From the NCBI RefSeq assembly GCF_007833215.1, contig NZ_CP042239.1, positions 2,788,001-2,852,000 of the forward strand: DNA of 64,000 bases, written 5' to 3'. The position numbers and the translations under genes were made by a program. This DNA is from Sphingomonas suaedae (GTDB lineage: Bacteria > Pseudomonadota > Alphaproteobacteria > Sphingomonadales > Sphingomonadaceae). Under the pieces are notes generated by a model. It saw nothing but the letters and a program-made list of their open reading frames with translations. It was not told where the DNA came from and made no database searches. Each line of letters begins with the position of its first letter. Position 1 is the stretch's first letter. This document shows, in pieces, positions 40,844 through 49,830 of this stretch.

Positions 40844-42130
40844 ATGTTCTTACGTGGTTTGTTCGATGCGTTTGGGGCGCTGAGCGCGACCGTTAAAATC
40901 GGTTTGCTCGCATTGGTGACCGTCTTAGTCGGCATCATCGCGGGGTATCCCGGGCAGGGATCTGGCGGCGGTGGCGTGGTCATAACGCCGACGCCGACGC
41001 CGACGCCGACGCCCACCACGAGCCCCACACCGGAACCGACGCCTACTCCCACTCCGACTCCGACGGGGACGCCCGATTTTGGCGGTGTGCTGGGCGGCAA
41101 CTACAATGAACACTATCAGGATATCGACATTGTCGATTTGCAGAAGGCCAACGCCCAGTGGATCCGGACGTTCGTGCGCCTTGCGCAGGGTGATCGCGAC
41201 GCCGCGATCGCCAAGCTGCTCGACACGGGCGATCAGGGGTACAAGACGATCCTGTCGCTGAAATGGGTGTTCGAACAGCGTGATTTCCCGCAGCCCGGCA
41301 CGCCCGCGATGCAGACGGAGATCAACCGCATCGACTCGCTGCTCGCGCAGGTGATGGGCAAGGTCGACATTCTGGTGATCGGCAACGAACCCTATATCGA
41401 CACCGCCCAGCAATATGCCGATGCCGATCTCAACGCCTTCTACGAATTGATGGCCGATCGCGTCATCGCCTATCGCACACAGAATTGCGTCACCGACTGT
41501 AAGACGCGCCTTTATATGGGCGCGCTCAATCGCCTCGACCTGCCCGAACGGATCACGCCCTCGGTTGAACGCTGGATGCAGTATGTGAAGGATACGCCGC
41601 AGATCGACGGCGTCGACATCCATCCGCATATCCCGCGGATCGAAGCGTCGCGTCCGTTCCTCGATTATATCCTGCCGCGCATGCGTGACGACCAGCGCTT
41701 CATCGTCACGGAATTCTCGCTGATCTGGTGGTGGGGTGAGAACCAGCGCCAGACGGTATCGACCGCCTTTGCGGACGCCTATGGCCTGCCCCACACGACC
41801 TATAACTGGGAAGTGATCAAGTCGGCGGTCGAAACGCCGTTCACGAAGAAGAAGTGGGACGACTTCCTCTCGCTCAGCCCGTGGTTCGAGAACCGCAAGC
41901 GCTATCTGTCGAACCAGATGCGTATCTTCCGCAACAGCGGCAAGCTCGCGGTCGCCACCTATGCGTTCAGGCAGTCGCAGCAATCGGGGGAGAATTACGG
42001 GCCCGACAAGACGCCCTGGATCCTGAACGGCGTTTACGCACCGGTCACCGTCCAGGCGAATCCGGACGGCAGCGCCCCCTTCAACTATGCTTGGATCGAC
42101 GACTTCCGTCAGCTTGCGCGCAATCCGTGA
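40844..42130 (+). CDS. Membrane-anchored clan GH-A-like glycosidase with Thr-Pro linker
   Basis: The 428-aa product has an N-terminal transmembrane segment (VKIGLLALVTVLVGIIAGYPG), a ~30-residue Thr-Pro linker, and a (beta/alpha)8-type domain. Glu182 (VIGNEPYID) and Glu290 (IVTEFSLIWWWG) have the positions of acid/base and nucleophile in clan GH-A enzymes, and WIRTFVRL resembles an early barrel strand. The substrate is unknown. The ATG at 40844 has GAGGGG upstream. Confidence 0.72.
   Translation: MFLRGLFDAFGALSATVKIGLLALVTVLVGIIAGYPGQGSGGGGVVITPTPTPTPTPTTSPTPEPTPTPTPTPTGTPDFGGVLGGNYNEHYQDIDIVDLQKANAQWIRTFVRLAQGDRDAAIAKLLDTGDQGYKTILSLKWVFEQRDFPQPGTPAMQTEINRIDSLLAQVMGKVDILVIGNEPYIDTAQQYADADLNAFYELMADRVIAYRTQNCVTDCKTRLYMGALNRLDLPERITPSVERWMQYVKDTPQIDGVDIHPHIPRIEASRPFLDYILPRMRDDQRFIVTEFSLIWWWGENQRQTVSTAFADAYGLPHTTYNWEVIKSAVETPFTKKKWDDFLSLSPWFENRKRYLSNQMRIFRNSGKLAVATYAFRQSQQSGENYGPDKTPWILNGVYAPVTVQANPDGSAPFNYAWIDDFRQLARNP
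40985..41074 (+). repeat. Thr-Pro coding repeat
   Basis: Thirty codons encode alternating Thr and Pro. The first part is a nearly perfect ACGCCG hexamer array. Hexamer slippage would change linker length without shifting the frame. Confidence 0.9.
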
Positions 42131-42167
42131 GTGCGCAGGGCCAGGTCCGACCTTGTGTCTGAAGCGC

Positions 42168-42656
42168 ATGGCGATGTTTGGATGCCTAGCCGCGAGTGCC
42201 ACCGCGCTCGCGGCTACCGCACACGCCCAGTTGCCGGATCCCCAAATCGTCACGTTGCAGGCGGATCTTGACCAGGATGGGAAGCCGGACATCGTCACAG
42301 CCTATGGGCGACGTAATCTACGAACATATTCCGTGTATATCAAACGCAGCACCGGGCGCGAATTCTCGCCGCTAAGTAGATATTATGATTCGAAGCGTAC
42401 GCGCCTGTCATTGACATATCGCGAGCACGGAGGTGACGTGAGATGTGCCGAATGGCAGTCCGGACGCGGCGATATCGGCTGCGGCGTGCCTCATGGTCCC
42501 CACATACCGCGACGCGCCATCGCGGTGGACACCGGTGAGCAAATCCTGCTGCTCTTCTATTCGCAGGCAGACCAGGCTTATGGGCGCCCAGATCATGCAA
42601 AGGGCTATTTCTGGGTCATGCCAGCAGTCGCCGGACCGCCTGCGCGTATGCCCTGA
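42168..42656 (+). CDS. Hypothetical secreted protein with FG-GAP-like calcium motif
   Basis: The product is about 162 aa, with a signal peptide (MFGCLAASATALAATAHAQ). ADLDQDGKPDIVTAYG matches the D-x-D-x-D-G calcium loop found in FG-GAP/VCBS repeats, here present once. Two Cys (RCAEW; IGCGV) could form a disulfide. It follows the glycosidase gene by 37 bp and may be cotranscribed. Function is unknown. Confidence 0.6.
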   Translation: MAMFGCLAASATALAATAHAQLPDPQIVTLQADLDQDGKPDIVTAYGRRNLRTYSVYIKRSTGREFSPLSRYYDSKRTRLSLTYREHGGDVRCAEWQSGRGDIGCGVPHGPHIPRRAIAVDTGEQILLLFYSQADQAYGRPDHAKGYFWVMPAVAGPPARMP

Positions 42657-42680
42657 TGGTATACGGGTTCGCGGTGTTCC

Positions 42681-43250
42681 TTACGGTGTGACCAGATAGG
42701 CGACGAACTGCGTCTCCCCCGTAGCCATAGTCGCGGCTGTGAGCGGTCCCGGTTCAAGCCCCTCCGCGGCACCGATCGCGACCAGTTCCGCCTGATGCAA
42801 CAGGGCAAATGCGGCGGCGCGATCTGCCGCCGCTGCGCCGTCGACCACGGTACCCGACAGGCGGCACAAGTTGCTGCGGCATTCCACTTCGAGCGCGCCG
42901 AACCGCGCGCCGCCGGTCATGACCCGTCCCAGCCGCGAATTCAGTCGTTCCGCGCGGAGGGCAGCCTCCGGCTCCGCAAGTGCGCCGGCAAAGCGGGCGT
43001 CCAGCAGCGCGACATCGGCATCCATCTGCTCAACGCCGCGCGCGGGCATGTCGCTGGCCGCCATTATAGGTGCATGGCCGCCAGGCCATACCGCTGATGC
43101 CGTGGCCCGGGCAGGATGGGGGATCACGACGACTATGCCCTCGGGCGCGTCATCAGTCCCTTCGTGCAATGCAAAGGCGAGGGCGCACATGACGCCAACC
43201 GCCGCTGCGGCTGCAACCAGCAAGTCACGCTGACTGTCTTGCACCAGCAT
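42681..43250 (-). CDS. Hypothetical single-pass membrane protein
   Basis: The 189-aa product has one N-terminal membrane helix (DLLVAAAAAVGVMCALAFALHEG) and an extracytoplasmic Ala-rich domain containing the ECRSNLCRLSG pair of Cys, probably a disulfide. Conserved 'VECR...LCR' blocks occur in secreted proteins of unknown role. No neighbour gives a function. It converges with the preceding secreted protein gene. Confidence 0.6.
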   Translation of the reverse strand: MLVQDSQRDLLVAAAAAVGVMCALAFALHEGTDDAPEGIVVVIPHPARATASAVWPGGHAPIMAASDMPARGVEQMDADVALLDARFAGALAEPEAALRAERLNSRLGRVMTGGARFGALEVECRSNLCRLSGTVVDGAAAADRAAAFALLHQAELVAIGAAEGLEPGPLTAATMATGETQFVAYLVTP

Positions 43251-43343
43251 ATCACCTCCAACTTTATTATGTGATCAATACTAAAGATATGCTATTATAC
43301 AATCGCCACTCGCGGTTAGCCGGGGGCCATAGGAGAGACTGGG

Positions 43344-44390
43344 ATGAAGGCTTTTCTTTCTTGTTGTGCTGCGATCGGCAGCATCGCGGCGTCGGCGACA
43401 TTGCTGACCCTCGGCGCGCCGGCAAAGGCGCAGACCTATACAAATCCCATTCTTGACGAAAACGTCCCCGACCCGGCTACGCTCCGGGTGGGCGGCACGC
43501 TGTACGTCTATGCAACTGGGGCGAAGACCGGATCGAGCAATCCCGCAAAATACATCCAGATGACCAAGTCGACCGACCTGATCAACTGGACGCCAACGAC
43601 GACAGTCTTAATCCTGCCGAGCTGGGCGACGGGCGACACCTGGGCGCCGGATGTGATCAAGGATCCCTCGGTCGCTAATCGCTACGTGATGTATTTTTCC
43701 GCGAAGGGGAACCAGGCACATGCCAACGTGCCGGACAATGCCGACAAGTGTATCGGCGTTGCCGTCGCGAGTTCGCCAGACGGGCCCTTCACGGCGCAGC
43801 CCGCGCCGTTGCTCTGCGGATCGGGCGGGCGCGAGATCGATCCGATGGCGTTTTACGACAACAATGAAAGCAAGTGGTTTCTGTTCTGGGGTTCTTCCTC
43901 GACCGTGCCCATGAGCCGCCGCGCGCTCTCTGCGAACCTGCTGACCTTCGCTGCGGGATCGACCACCGCGAATGTGATCAGCGCAATTCCCGGGGATCCA
44001 TATTCCTCGCTGGTCGAGGCGGCCTGGCTGTTGGATCGGGGTGCCTATCGCTATCTCTTCATGTCCGGCAAGCACTGCTGCATGGGAGATGATGATTATG
44101 CGGTGACAGTTGCACGAAAATCCTTGTCGAACCTGAGCGGCCCGTGGGTTCGTTACACGGGCGGGCAGAACGGCGCGATCCTGCGGCGGAACGTCACTTG
44201 GCAGGCCCCTGGGCATAACGCCGTCTTTGTCGACGGGGCGGGGCATCACTGGATGGTCTATCACGCCCGCCGACCGAACGCCCCGAACAAGCGCGTGCTG
44301 ATGATGGACCGGATCACGTGGCAAAATGGTTGGCCGCGAATCGCCAACGACAGCCCGTCAACTGGCGCGGTTGCAGCACCGGTGCCCTAA
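43344..44390 (+). CDS. Secreted GH43 family glycosidase
   Basis: The 348-aa product has a signal peptide (SIAASATLLTLGAPAKAQ) and a complete five-bladed GH43 propeller. NPILDENVPDPATLRVGG carries the catalytic base Asp, GREIDPMAFYDN the middle Asp, and SSLVEAAWLLDRG the acid Glu. Family activities include arabinofuranosidase, endo-arabinanase and xylosidase. GGAG-like bases (AGGAGAGACTGGG) precede the ATG. A decayed copy of its C-terminal portion is found near 55.1-55.4 kb. Confidence 0.88.
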   Translation: MKAFLSCCAAIGSIAASATLLTLGAPAKAQTYTNPILDENVPDPATLRVGGTLYVYATGAKTGSSNPAKYIQMTKSTDLINWTPTTTVLILPSWATGDTWAPDVIKDPSVANRYVMYFSAKGNQAHANVPDNADKCIGVAVASSPDGPFTAQPAPLLCGSGGREIDPMAFYDNNESKWFLFWGSSSTVPMSRRALSANLLTFAAGSTTANVISAIPGDPYSSLVEAAWLLDRGAYRYLFMSGKHCCMGDDDYAVTVARKSLSNLSGPWVRYTGGQNGAILRRNVTWQAPGHNAVFVDGAGHHWMVYHARRPNAPNKRVLMMDRITWQNGWPRIANDSPSTGAVAAPVP

Positions 44391-44903
44391 AAGGCGCCGG
44401 GGGGGCGTCAAGTTCACCGCTGCCTTCCGACGGCGCACGATTCGCCGCGCGAAGTGAGACTTCTTCACTATTTGGACGCTCGGCTTTCTGCCCGGTGGGG
44501 GCGCTATCTCCGGCTAGATGCCATAAGCCGCCGATCGCCATGCGGGCCGATGGCAAAGACATGATCGTCTTCGCTGTTGTCGATCAGCACGCCACCGGGC
44601 GACCTGTAGGGGCCAACGGATCGATAGGTCACGCGCGGTCTCTACAGGGTCTCGGCGGGTGCTCGATCCTGACACCACTGCGTCCGGTTCAAGGCCAGCG
44701 ATTCAGCGGCCGCAGCACAGAGGCCGCCCAATGGAGTGCATCTCGATCCTGATCCGCACATTCTTAACGCGGCCGATAGATCCGCTCGGTCGCCAAACGC
44801 CGCCAGCGCTGCGCGTTTCTCATGCCACAGGAAATCTCAGTGGCGAGCCAGCAACTCCGCAACCGCCCTTGCATGTCGCAAAAGCAGCCTTGAGTTGGTC
44901 CGA
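44391..44903. other. Stretch without recognisable gene
   Basis: About 510 bp between the GH43 gene and the terminator of the converging cysteine gene. Open frames exist but lack ribosome sites and family features. Some segments resemble glycosidase-type coding sequence only weakly. Confidence 0.4.
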
Positions 44904-44938
44904 CCGCTCTCTCAGAGCCGTTCGCTCCGAGAGAGCGG
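44904..44938 (-). terminator. Hairpin terminator of the cds1-like gene
   Basis: A perfect 10-bp stem (CCGCTCTCTC with GAGAGAGCGG) and 15-nt loop lie just past the stop of the minus-strand gene at 44947. Confidence 0.6.
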
Positions 44939-44946
44939 GTGGGGAC

Positions 44947-46062
44947 CTAAGCGGTCCTACAACTGTGCATAAGGTTTGCATGGCGCGCTATCAGATCGGG
45001 CAGTCTGTCCCAGCCGGAAATGTCATATCCATGGCGTTGGAGCCACGCTGAATCGTAGATCGTCTCGCGATAACGCTCTCCGCCATCGCAGCCGATTACC
45101 GCAATTGCGCCGCTTTCCCCCTGGTCTTCTAGTTCCTGCGCAAGCAAAATCGCACCGACCATATTTGTGCCCGTCGATGGGCCGAAGGCGGCACCACTTT
45201 GCGCACGCAACCAATACGCAGCGGCAATCGAAGATGCATCGGGAACTGCGATCATCCGGTCGACGAGTGCCGGCAGGAAACCGCGCTCCACTCGGCCGCG
45301 ACCGATCCCCTCGACAACGGGGCTTGTGCATCCGCGCACTGATCGATCCCCGGAAACATAGGCCTTGTAGAACGCGGAACCCGCCGGATCGACGACGCAC
45401 ATCCGGACTTCGGCAAGTTCAGGGCGATGGCGGATATAGCGGCCGATCGTTGCCGAGGTACCGCCGGTCCCCGCGCCGGTGACGACCCACCGTGGCACCG
45501 GATCGCCTATATCGATCAGTTGGCCGAAAAGGCTTTCGGCAATATTGTTCGCTCCGCGCCAGTCGGTTGCTTCGAGCGCATGGTCGAACTGGTTCATAAA
45601 CCACCCGCCACGGCACTTCGCAAGCGCATCGGCCTCGGCGCAAACGTCGCCGCCATCCGGCACGAGCAGGATCTCTCCGCCTACTGCCCGGATGGCGGCA
45701 AGCTTTGCGGGGGCGGTCCGATCCGGCACCACTGCGACAAAGTGCAGGCCAAGCGCGCGGGCGAACCAGGCTTCCGAAATGGCGGTCGAGCCCGAAGACG
45801 CCTCGACGACAAGCGTATCTGACCCCACGTTGCCGCTACAGATCGCATGGGCAAACAGCGCATGGGCCAAGCGATGCTTTAGGCTGCCCGACGGGTGCGC
45901 ACGTTCGTCCTTGAGGTAGAAGCGCACATTTGGAAATGCGGCCACCGTAAATTGTAGCAATGGGGTCTGGGCGGCGCGCATACGTTCTGCGGTGAGAAAC
46001 GCGCACGCGCGCGCTACCCATGCCCGACGGGTTGCGCTGTCGATCATCGTTACAGCGTGCAT
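44947..46062 (-). CDS. cds1: Cds1-like PLP enzyme (L-cysteine desulfhydrase/cysteine synthase fold)
   Basis: The 371-aa fold-type II PLP enzyme has the cofactor Lys62 (PSGSLKHR), the substrate loop VEASSGSTAIS, and the phosphate loop GAGTGGTSATIGRY. The pattern matches Cds1-type cysteine desulfhydrases, which release sulfide and pyruvate from cysteine, rather than CysK. It is divergent from an Lrp/AsnC gene, the arrangement usual for cysteine-responsive control. A start at 46047 is also possible. Confidence 0.8.
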   Translation of the reverse strand: MHAVTMIDSATRRAWVARACAFLTAERMRAAQTPLLQFTVAAFPNVRFYLKDERAHPSGSLKHRLAHALFAHAICSGNVGSDTLVVEASSGSTAISEAWFARALGLHFVAVVPDRTAPAKLAAIRAVGGEILLVPDGGDVCAEADALAKCRGGWFMNQFDHALEATDWRGANNIAESLFGQLIDIGDPVPRWVVTGAGTGGTSATIGRYIRHRPELAEVRMCVVDPAGSAFYKAYVSGDRSVRGCTSPVVEGIGRGRVERGFLPALVDRMIAVPDASSIAAAYWLRAQSGAAFGPSTGTNMVGAILLAQELEDQGESGAIAVIGCDGGERYRETIYDSAWLQRHGYDISGWDRLPDLIARHANLMHSCRTA

Positions 46063-46096
46063 GCCATTCTTTCGCCTGATTGATCATCCGAGTGCC

Positions 46097-46117
46097 AGCG
46101 AACGGTCTTCGTTCGCT
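46097..46117. promoter_or_regulatory. Palindrome in the cds1/Lrp intergenic region
   Basis: AGCGAACG and CGTTCGCT are perfect 8-bp arms separated by GTCTT. The position 35 bp upstream of the cds1-like gene makes it a candidate Lrp-family operator. Confidence 0.5.
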
Positions 46118-46217
46118 TATCATTGGGAGGAATTTACCGCACCTCGAGGAGAAAATGTTACTTTTTTTACTATCGTTTATCTAATTGCGTAGAACAATAA
46201 TATGCTGTTACGCTTAG

Positions 46218-46682
46218 ATGATGGATAAAATAGACCGAAAGCTTCTCGCGTTGGTTCAGTTGGACGGTGCGTTGACCGTTGCGCAGCTGGCAGAAAAGGC
46301 TGGCATATCGACCACGCCAGTTTGGAAGCGCATGAGGCGGCTCGAGGAAGCCGGCGTCATCCGTGGCCGGGTAGCGCTGCTGGATCCTGCCAGATTGGGT
46401 CTGAAGTTGACGGGGTTCGTGCAGGTTCGAACGAACGATCACAGCGCAGAGTGGCTTGAAGAATTCGGTGCCGCAGTGCGATCAATTCCCGAGATCATCG
46501 AAGTGCATCGGATGGCCGGTGATATCGACTATTTGCTCAAGATCGTCGCCCCCGACATTGCCGGATATGATCGCATTTACAAGCAGTTGATCCGCCTCGC
46601 GCGGATTACCGATGTAAGCGCCGGCTTTTCAATGGAAATCGTCAAAGAGACCACGTCGCTTCCATTGGAATATGCCGAGTGA
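46218..46682 (+). CDS. Lrp/AsnC family regulator (DecR-like)
   Basis: The 154-aa product has an N-terminal helix-turn-helix (QLDGALTVAQLAEKAGISTTPVWKRMRRLEEAGVI) and a C-terminal RAM domain (EIIEVHRMAGDIDYLLKIV). Lrp homologues such as DecR activate cysteine desulfidase genes when cysteine rises; the divergent cds1-like gene supports that role here. Its stop overlaps the GTG start of the next sigma gene. Confidence 0.88.
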   Translation: MMDKIDRKLLALVQLDGALTVAQLAEKAGISTTPVWKRMRRLEEAGVIRGRVALLDPARLGLKLTGFVQVRTNDHSAEWLEEFGAAVRSIPEIIEVHRMAGDIDYLLKIVAPDIAGYDRIYKQLIRLARITDVSAGFSMEIVKETTSLPLEYAE

Positions 46683-47290
46683 AACTGGTGGCGTCCGACG
46701 GCGCCGACGCCCGCAGCGCGCTTTCGAGCGCTTCTGCCTATCGGGGCAGTCCGACGGTTCGACCGAATCCCGAGCCAGTGGCAGACGCCGCTCGGATAGA
46801 GCTCATCGCAGCGCTGACCACGCGCTTTCGTGCACCGATGCTTCAATATTTCCGCCGTCGCTTGCGGCTTGCAGAGGATGCGGAAGAGCTTACCCAGGAT
46901 CTCTTTGTCCGCCTGCTCCGCCGCAGAAATTTGGACGACATCGATAATATCGAGGTCTTCCTGTATGTCTCTGCTGCAAACCTTCTGAAGGACTATTATC
47001 GCGCATTGTCGCGGCGGGGCCAGGCGCAATCCATTGATGACATCGAACTTCCTAGTCCCGACAAGGATCCCTCACAGCAGGCGATGCATCAAGGCGAGAT
47101 CGATACGTTGCTGGATGCCGTTCAAGCGCTGCCGCCGAAGTGCAAGATTGCCTTCGTGATGCATCGCTTTGACGAAGTACCGCACAGGGAGATAGCCCGC
47201 CGAATGGGGATTACCGTGTCGATGGTTGAAAAGCATATTGCCACTGCCATGCAGCATCTCAGGAAGCGGCTCAATGACAGCGCGCAATGA
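46679..47290 (+). CDS. FecI-type ECF sigma factor
   Basis: The 203-aa product has sigma region 2 (MLQYFRRRLRLAEDAEELTQDLFVRLLRR) and region 4 (VPHREIARRMGITVSMVEKHIATAMQHLRKRL). The first ~35 residues are not sigma-like, so the real start may be downstream of the GTG at 46679. The stop overlaps the FecR start (ATGA). It probably serves the TonB receptor at 49831. Confidence 0.88.
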   Translation: MKLVASDGADARSALSSASAYRGSPTVRPNPEPVADAARIELIAALTTRFRAPMLQYFRRRLRLAEDAEELTQDLFVRLLRRRNLDDIDNIEVFLYVSAANLLKDYYRALSRRGQAQSIDDIELPSPDKDPSQQAMHQGEIDTLLDAVQALPPKCKIAFVMHRFDEVPHREIARRMGITVSMVEKHIATAMQHLRKRLNDSAQ

Positions 47291-48315
47291 CTAGATTCCT
47301 GTCTCAACTGACTGGAGACGTGCACGAGGACGCATCCTTCTGGTACGCTCGATTGACGTCAGACGTAAAGTCGGTCGAGGACGATGCTGCCTTTGATCGC
47401 TGGCTTGCCGCTTCGCCCGATCATGTTCGCGCTTATGACGAGGTCTGCGGTCTGGCGACGCGCTTGGACGCGATCGCCGATACGCCCCGGCTGGCCGAAA
47501 TTGTTCTCGAGACGCGTCGCTTTCGTACAGCGTCGCATCGCTTACTGGCGCCAATGCGAATCACGCGCCGCCCTGCTGCTGTGGCGCTCGCGGTGGCGCT
47601 CATGGGAATTCTTACATTTGCGGCCGTCGATACCCACCTCTTTCACGACCCAGCCGAAACCGAGGCTTGGAAGGTGGCTTCCGGAGCGCGACGCCACATT
47701 GTCCTTAGCGACGGTTCGCGGCTTGTCCTGGGGTCTGACTCACAACTCAAGATGCGTTTCACCGCCGGGGAGCGCAACCTCATGCTGGAGCATGGGCAGC
47801 TTTTCATAGAGGTGGCGCATGATCCTCGCCGAAAGCTGACGGTAACCGCCAACGGCGACACCGTGACCGCAGTCGGAACAGCATTCGATGTGCGGGCGCA
47901 TAACGACGCGACGACAGTAACGCTGATGCGCGGCAGCGTGGTGGTCGCCGGGCGTGGGCGATCGAAGCCGATCAGGTTGAAGCCTGGACAACAGTTCAAG
48001 AGCTCACCGGGGTCACTGTTGATTAATAGCGTGGACGCGGATGCGACGACTTCATGGCGAACCGGATTGCTCCAGTTCGACGCACAGCGGCTGGGCGACA
48101 TCGTGACACAGTTCAATCACAATGCGGCGCATAGCATCCGCCTAGCCGATCCGCGCCTCGCCGGCCTTCGGGTGTCGGGCGTTTTCCGCGCCAACGATCC
48201 CAGTGGTTTTGCCGCCGCGCTGGAGCCGGCCTACCCCATCACCATTGAACGGATGGGGTCCGGCGATCTGGTTCTTCACTACCGCGAGATCGAGACGGCG
48301 GTCGCGCGCGAATAG
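47287..48315 (+). CDS. FecR-type anti-sigma/transducer
   Basis: The 342-aa product has a DUF4880-like N-terminus (ASFWYARLTSD; FDRWLAASPDHVRAYDEV), a membrane helix (PAAVALAVALMGILTFAAV), a FecR domain (RRHIVLSDGSRLVLGSDSQLKM; VTAVGTAFDVRAHND) and a C-terminal receptor-contact region. It is coupled to the sigma gene. The MFS gene lies between it and its presumed receptor partner. Confidence 0.9.
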   Translation: MTRFLSQLTGDVHEDASFWYARLTSDVKSVEDDAAFDRWLAASPDHVRAYDEVCGLATRLDAIADTPRLAEIVLETRRFRTASHRLLAPMRITRRPAAVALAVALMGILTFAAVDTHLFHDPAETEAWKVASGARRHIVLSDGSRLVLGSDSQLKMRFTAGERNLMLEHGQLFIEVAHDPRRKLTVTANGDTVTAVGTAFDVRAHNDATTVTLMRGSVVVAGRGRSKPIRLKPGQQFKSSPGSLLINSVDADATTSWRTGLLQFDAQRLGDIVTQFNHNAAHSIRLADPRLAGLRVSGVFRANDPSGFAAALEPAYPITIERMGSGDLVLHYREIETAVARE

Positions 48316-48418
48316 CCACGCGACCTGCGGAAACTCAGTGCCATGGCGTCCTGTGCTTGCAGAAGGCAGCACATTGGTGGGAGCAACCGGCCTTGAGACA
48401 TCCAGACAGGTACGCGCT

Positions 48419-49708
48419 ATGACGGGAACAGGCATCCCAGCGTGTCGAAAGTTTCCGGCGCGTAGCGATAGCAATCGTATGGTGTTGCTATCGCTGCTCG
48501 CGCTGGGCCTTTGTTCGGGTGCGTTTGTTCGGCACACGCTCAGCCCGTTGCAGGAAAGCCTGCAACTCGACCTTATCCTGAGCGACGGCCAGATCGCAGT
48601 GCTGCAGGGGCCTGCGCTCGCAATCCCGCTCGCGATCGGGGCAATTCCGCTGGGCCTGATCGCCGACCGCTATTCCCGCAGGCGGCTTGTCCTGCTCGCT
48701 ACACTCCTCAACCTTGCGGCGACCTTGCTGACAGCGGCTGCCACTGATTTCATGACTCTTATCGTTGCGCGCGGCATGGCCGGGCTTGGCATCGCGGGGC
48801 TGTTCGTCGCGGCCTTTTCGATGATCAGCGACCTGTTCTCACCCACCGAACGGGGAAGGGCGACAACGGTGCTGTCAGTCGGGGAAGTGGCAGGCGCGCC
48901 TGCTGCGTTCGCACTGGGCGGTGCGCTGCTGGCGATGACGGGGCCGGCATCTGAGTCCTGGCGTGAGGCGGTGCTGTGGATGGCCATACCGTTGGCGTGC
49001 TTCAGCACCGCCGCCTTTCTGCTTCGTGAGCCGCCAAGGGTCGGGACGGAAACGGTGCGCCCTGGCCTTGCCGAAGCATGGCCGACGCTTTGGCGCTGTC
49101 GCGCGATCGTGTTTCCATTGTTGTTCGCACGCATCATGATCTTTCTTGCGGATGGCGCGGCCGTCATCTGGACGGCGCCTGTCCTTTCGCGTAAATTTGA
49201 CCTTCCCCCGGACCAGATTGGCGGAATGATCGCCGCCGCTCTGTTGTTCAGCGGCGTTGCGGGCCCTTTGATCGGCGGCGCGCTGGCCGACTATTGCCAG
49301 AAACACGGCGGATCCCGCCGTGCCATGGTTGCGATGGGGATGATCTCGCTGCTGAGCATCCCGCCGGCGTTTTTTGCCGTTTTTCCGTCGCCGATGCTGG
49401 TCGGAATCGGCCTTGGTGTCTTTTTGACGCTTGGCTTCATGTGCGGAACATTGGCGATGGCGCTGACGCTCGTGGCGGTGCCCGGGGAGGTTCGAGGTAC
49501 GTTCGTCGCGCTCACCGTTACGGTGGGCTCGCTCACGGCCGTCGGTCTCGCCCCGATGATCATCAGCACGCTGTCGGGCGTGCTCGGTGGGCCGGCCGCA
49601 CTTGGCAGCGCGCTAGCCCTGGTTGGCAGCGTCATGAGTTGTGCCGCTGCCATCATCTTCATGCTGGCGAGCCGCACCTTCCCCAGCGAAACCGGTGACG
49701 TGGGCTGA
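48419..49708 (+). CDS. MFS transporter
   Basis: The 429-aa product has about 12 membrane helices and the MFS loop motif GLIADRYSRRRLVLLATL between helices 2 and 3, repeated weakly as GALADYCQKHGGSRRAMV in the second half. The type resembles Spns-like MFS proteins common beside sphingomonad TonB receptors. It would move across the inner membrane what the receptor brings through the outer membrane. Substrate unknown; the neighbouring peptidases suggest a peptide or amide. Confidence 0.87.
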   Translation: MTGTGIPACRKFPARSDSNRMVLLSLLALGLCSGAFVRHTLSPLQESLQLDLILSDGQIAVLQGPALAIPLAIGAIPLGLIADRYSRRRLVLLATLLNLAATLLTAAATDFMTLIVARGMAGLGIAGLFVAAFSMISDLFSPTERGRATTVLSVGEVAGAPAAFALGGALLAMTGPASESWREAVLWMAIPLACFSTAAFLLREPPRVGTETVRPGLAEAWPTLWRCRAIVFPLLFARIMIFLADGAAVIWTAPVLSRKFDLPPDQIGGMIAAALLFSGVAGPLIGGALADYCQKHGGSRRAMVAMGMISLLSIPPAFFAVFPSPMLVGIGLGVFLTLGFMCGTLAMALTLVAVPGEVRGTFVALTVTVGSLTAVGLAPMIISTLSGVLGGPAALGSALALVGSVMSCAAAIIFMLASRTFPSETGDVG

Positions 49709-49830
49709 CGAGGCGGTCTGCGCCCCGACCGCGCCGACTTGCAGGCTGACATTTTCTTGTCCGTTGACCTGCGGGTTTCGAAGGATCTGGCGTCCTATCC
49801 AGCGCCATCGAAACGAATGGGGGGGGACAT

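Noticed and set aside
40985-41074. Short tandem repeats that might suggest a CRISPR array
   Set aside because: The units are contiguous 6-mers encoding Thr-Pro inside a gene, with no spacers.
40925-42298. 457-codon minus-strand frame
   Set aside because: It is antisense to the glycosidase; its poly-Gly/Arg end is the complement of the Thr-Pro repeat.
44318-45051. Overlapping open frames of 130-144 codons downstream of the GH43 gene
   Set aside because: They begin inside the GH43 gene or run over the terminator hairpin of the opposite gene, with no protein-like segments.
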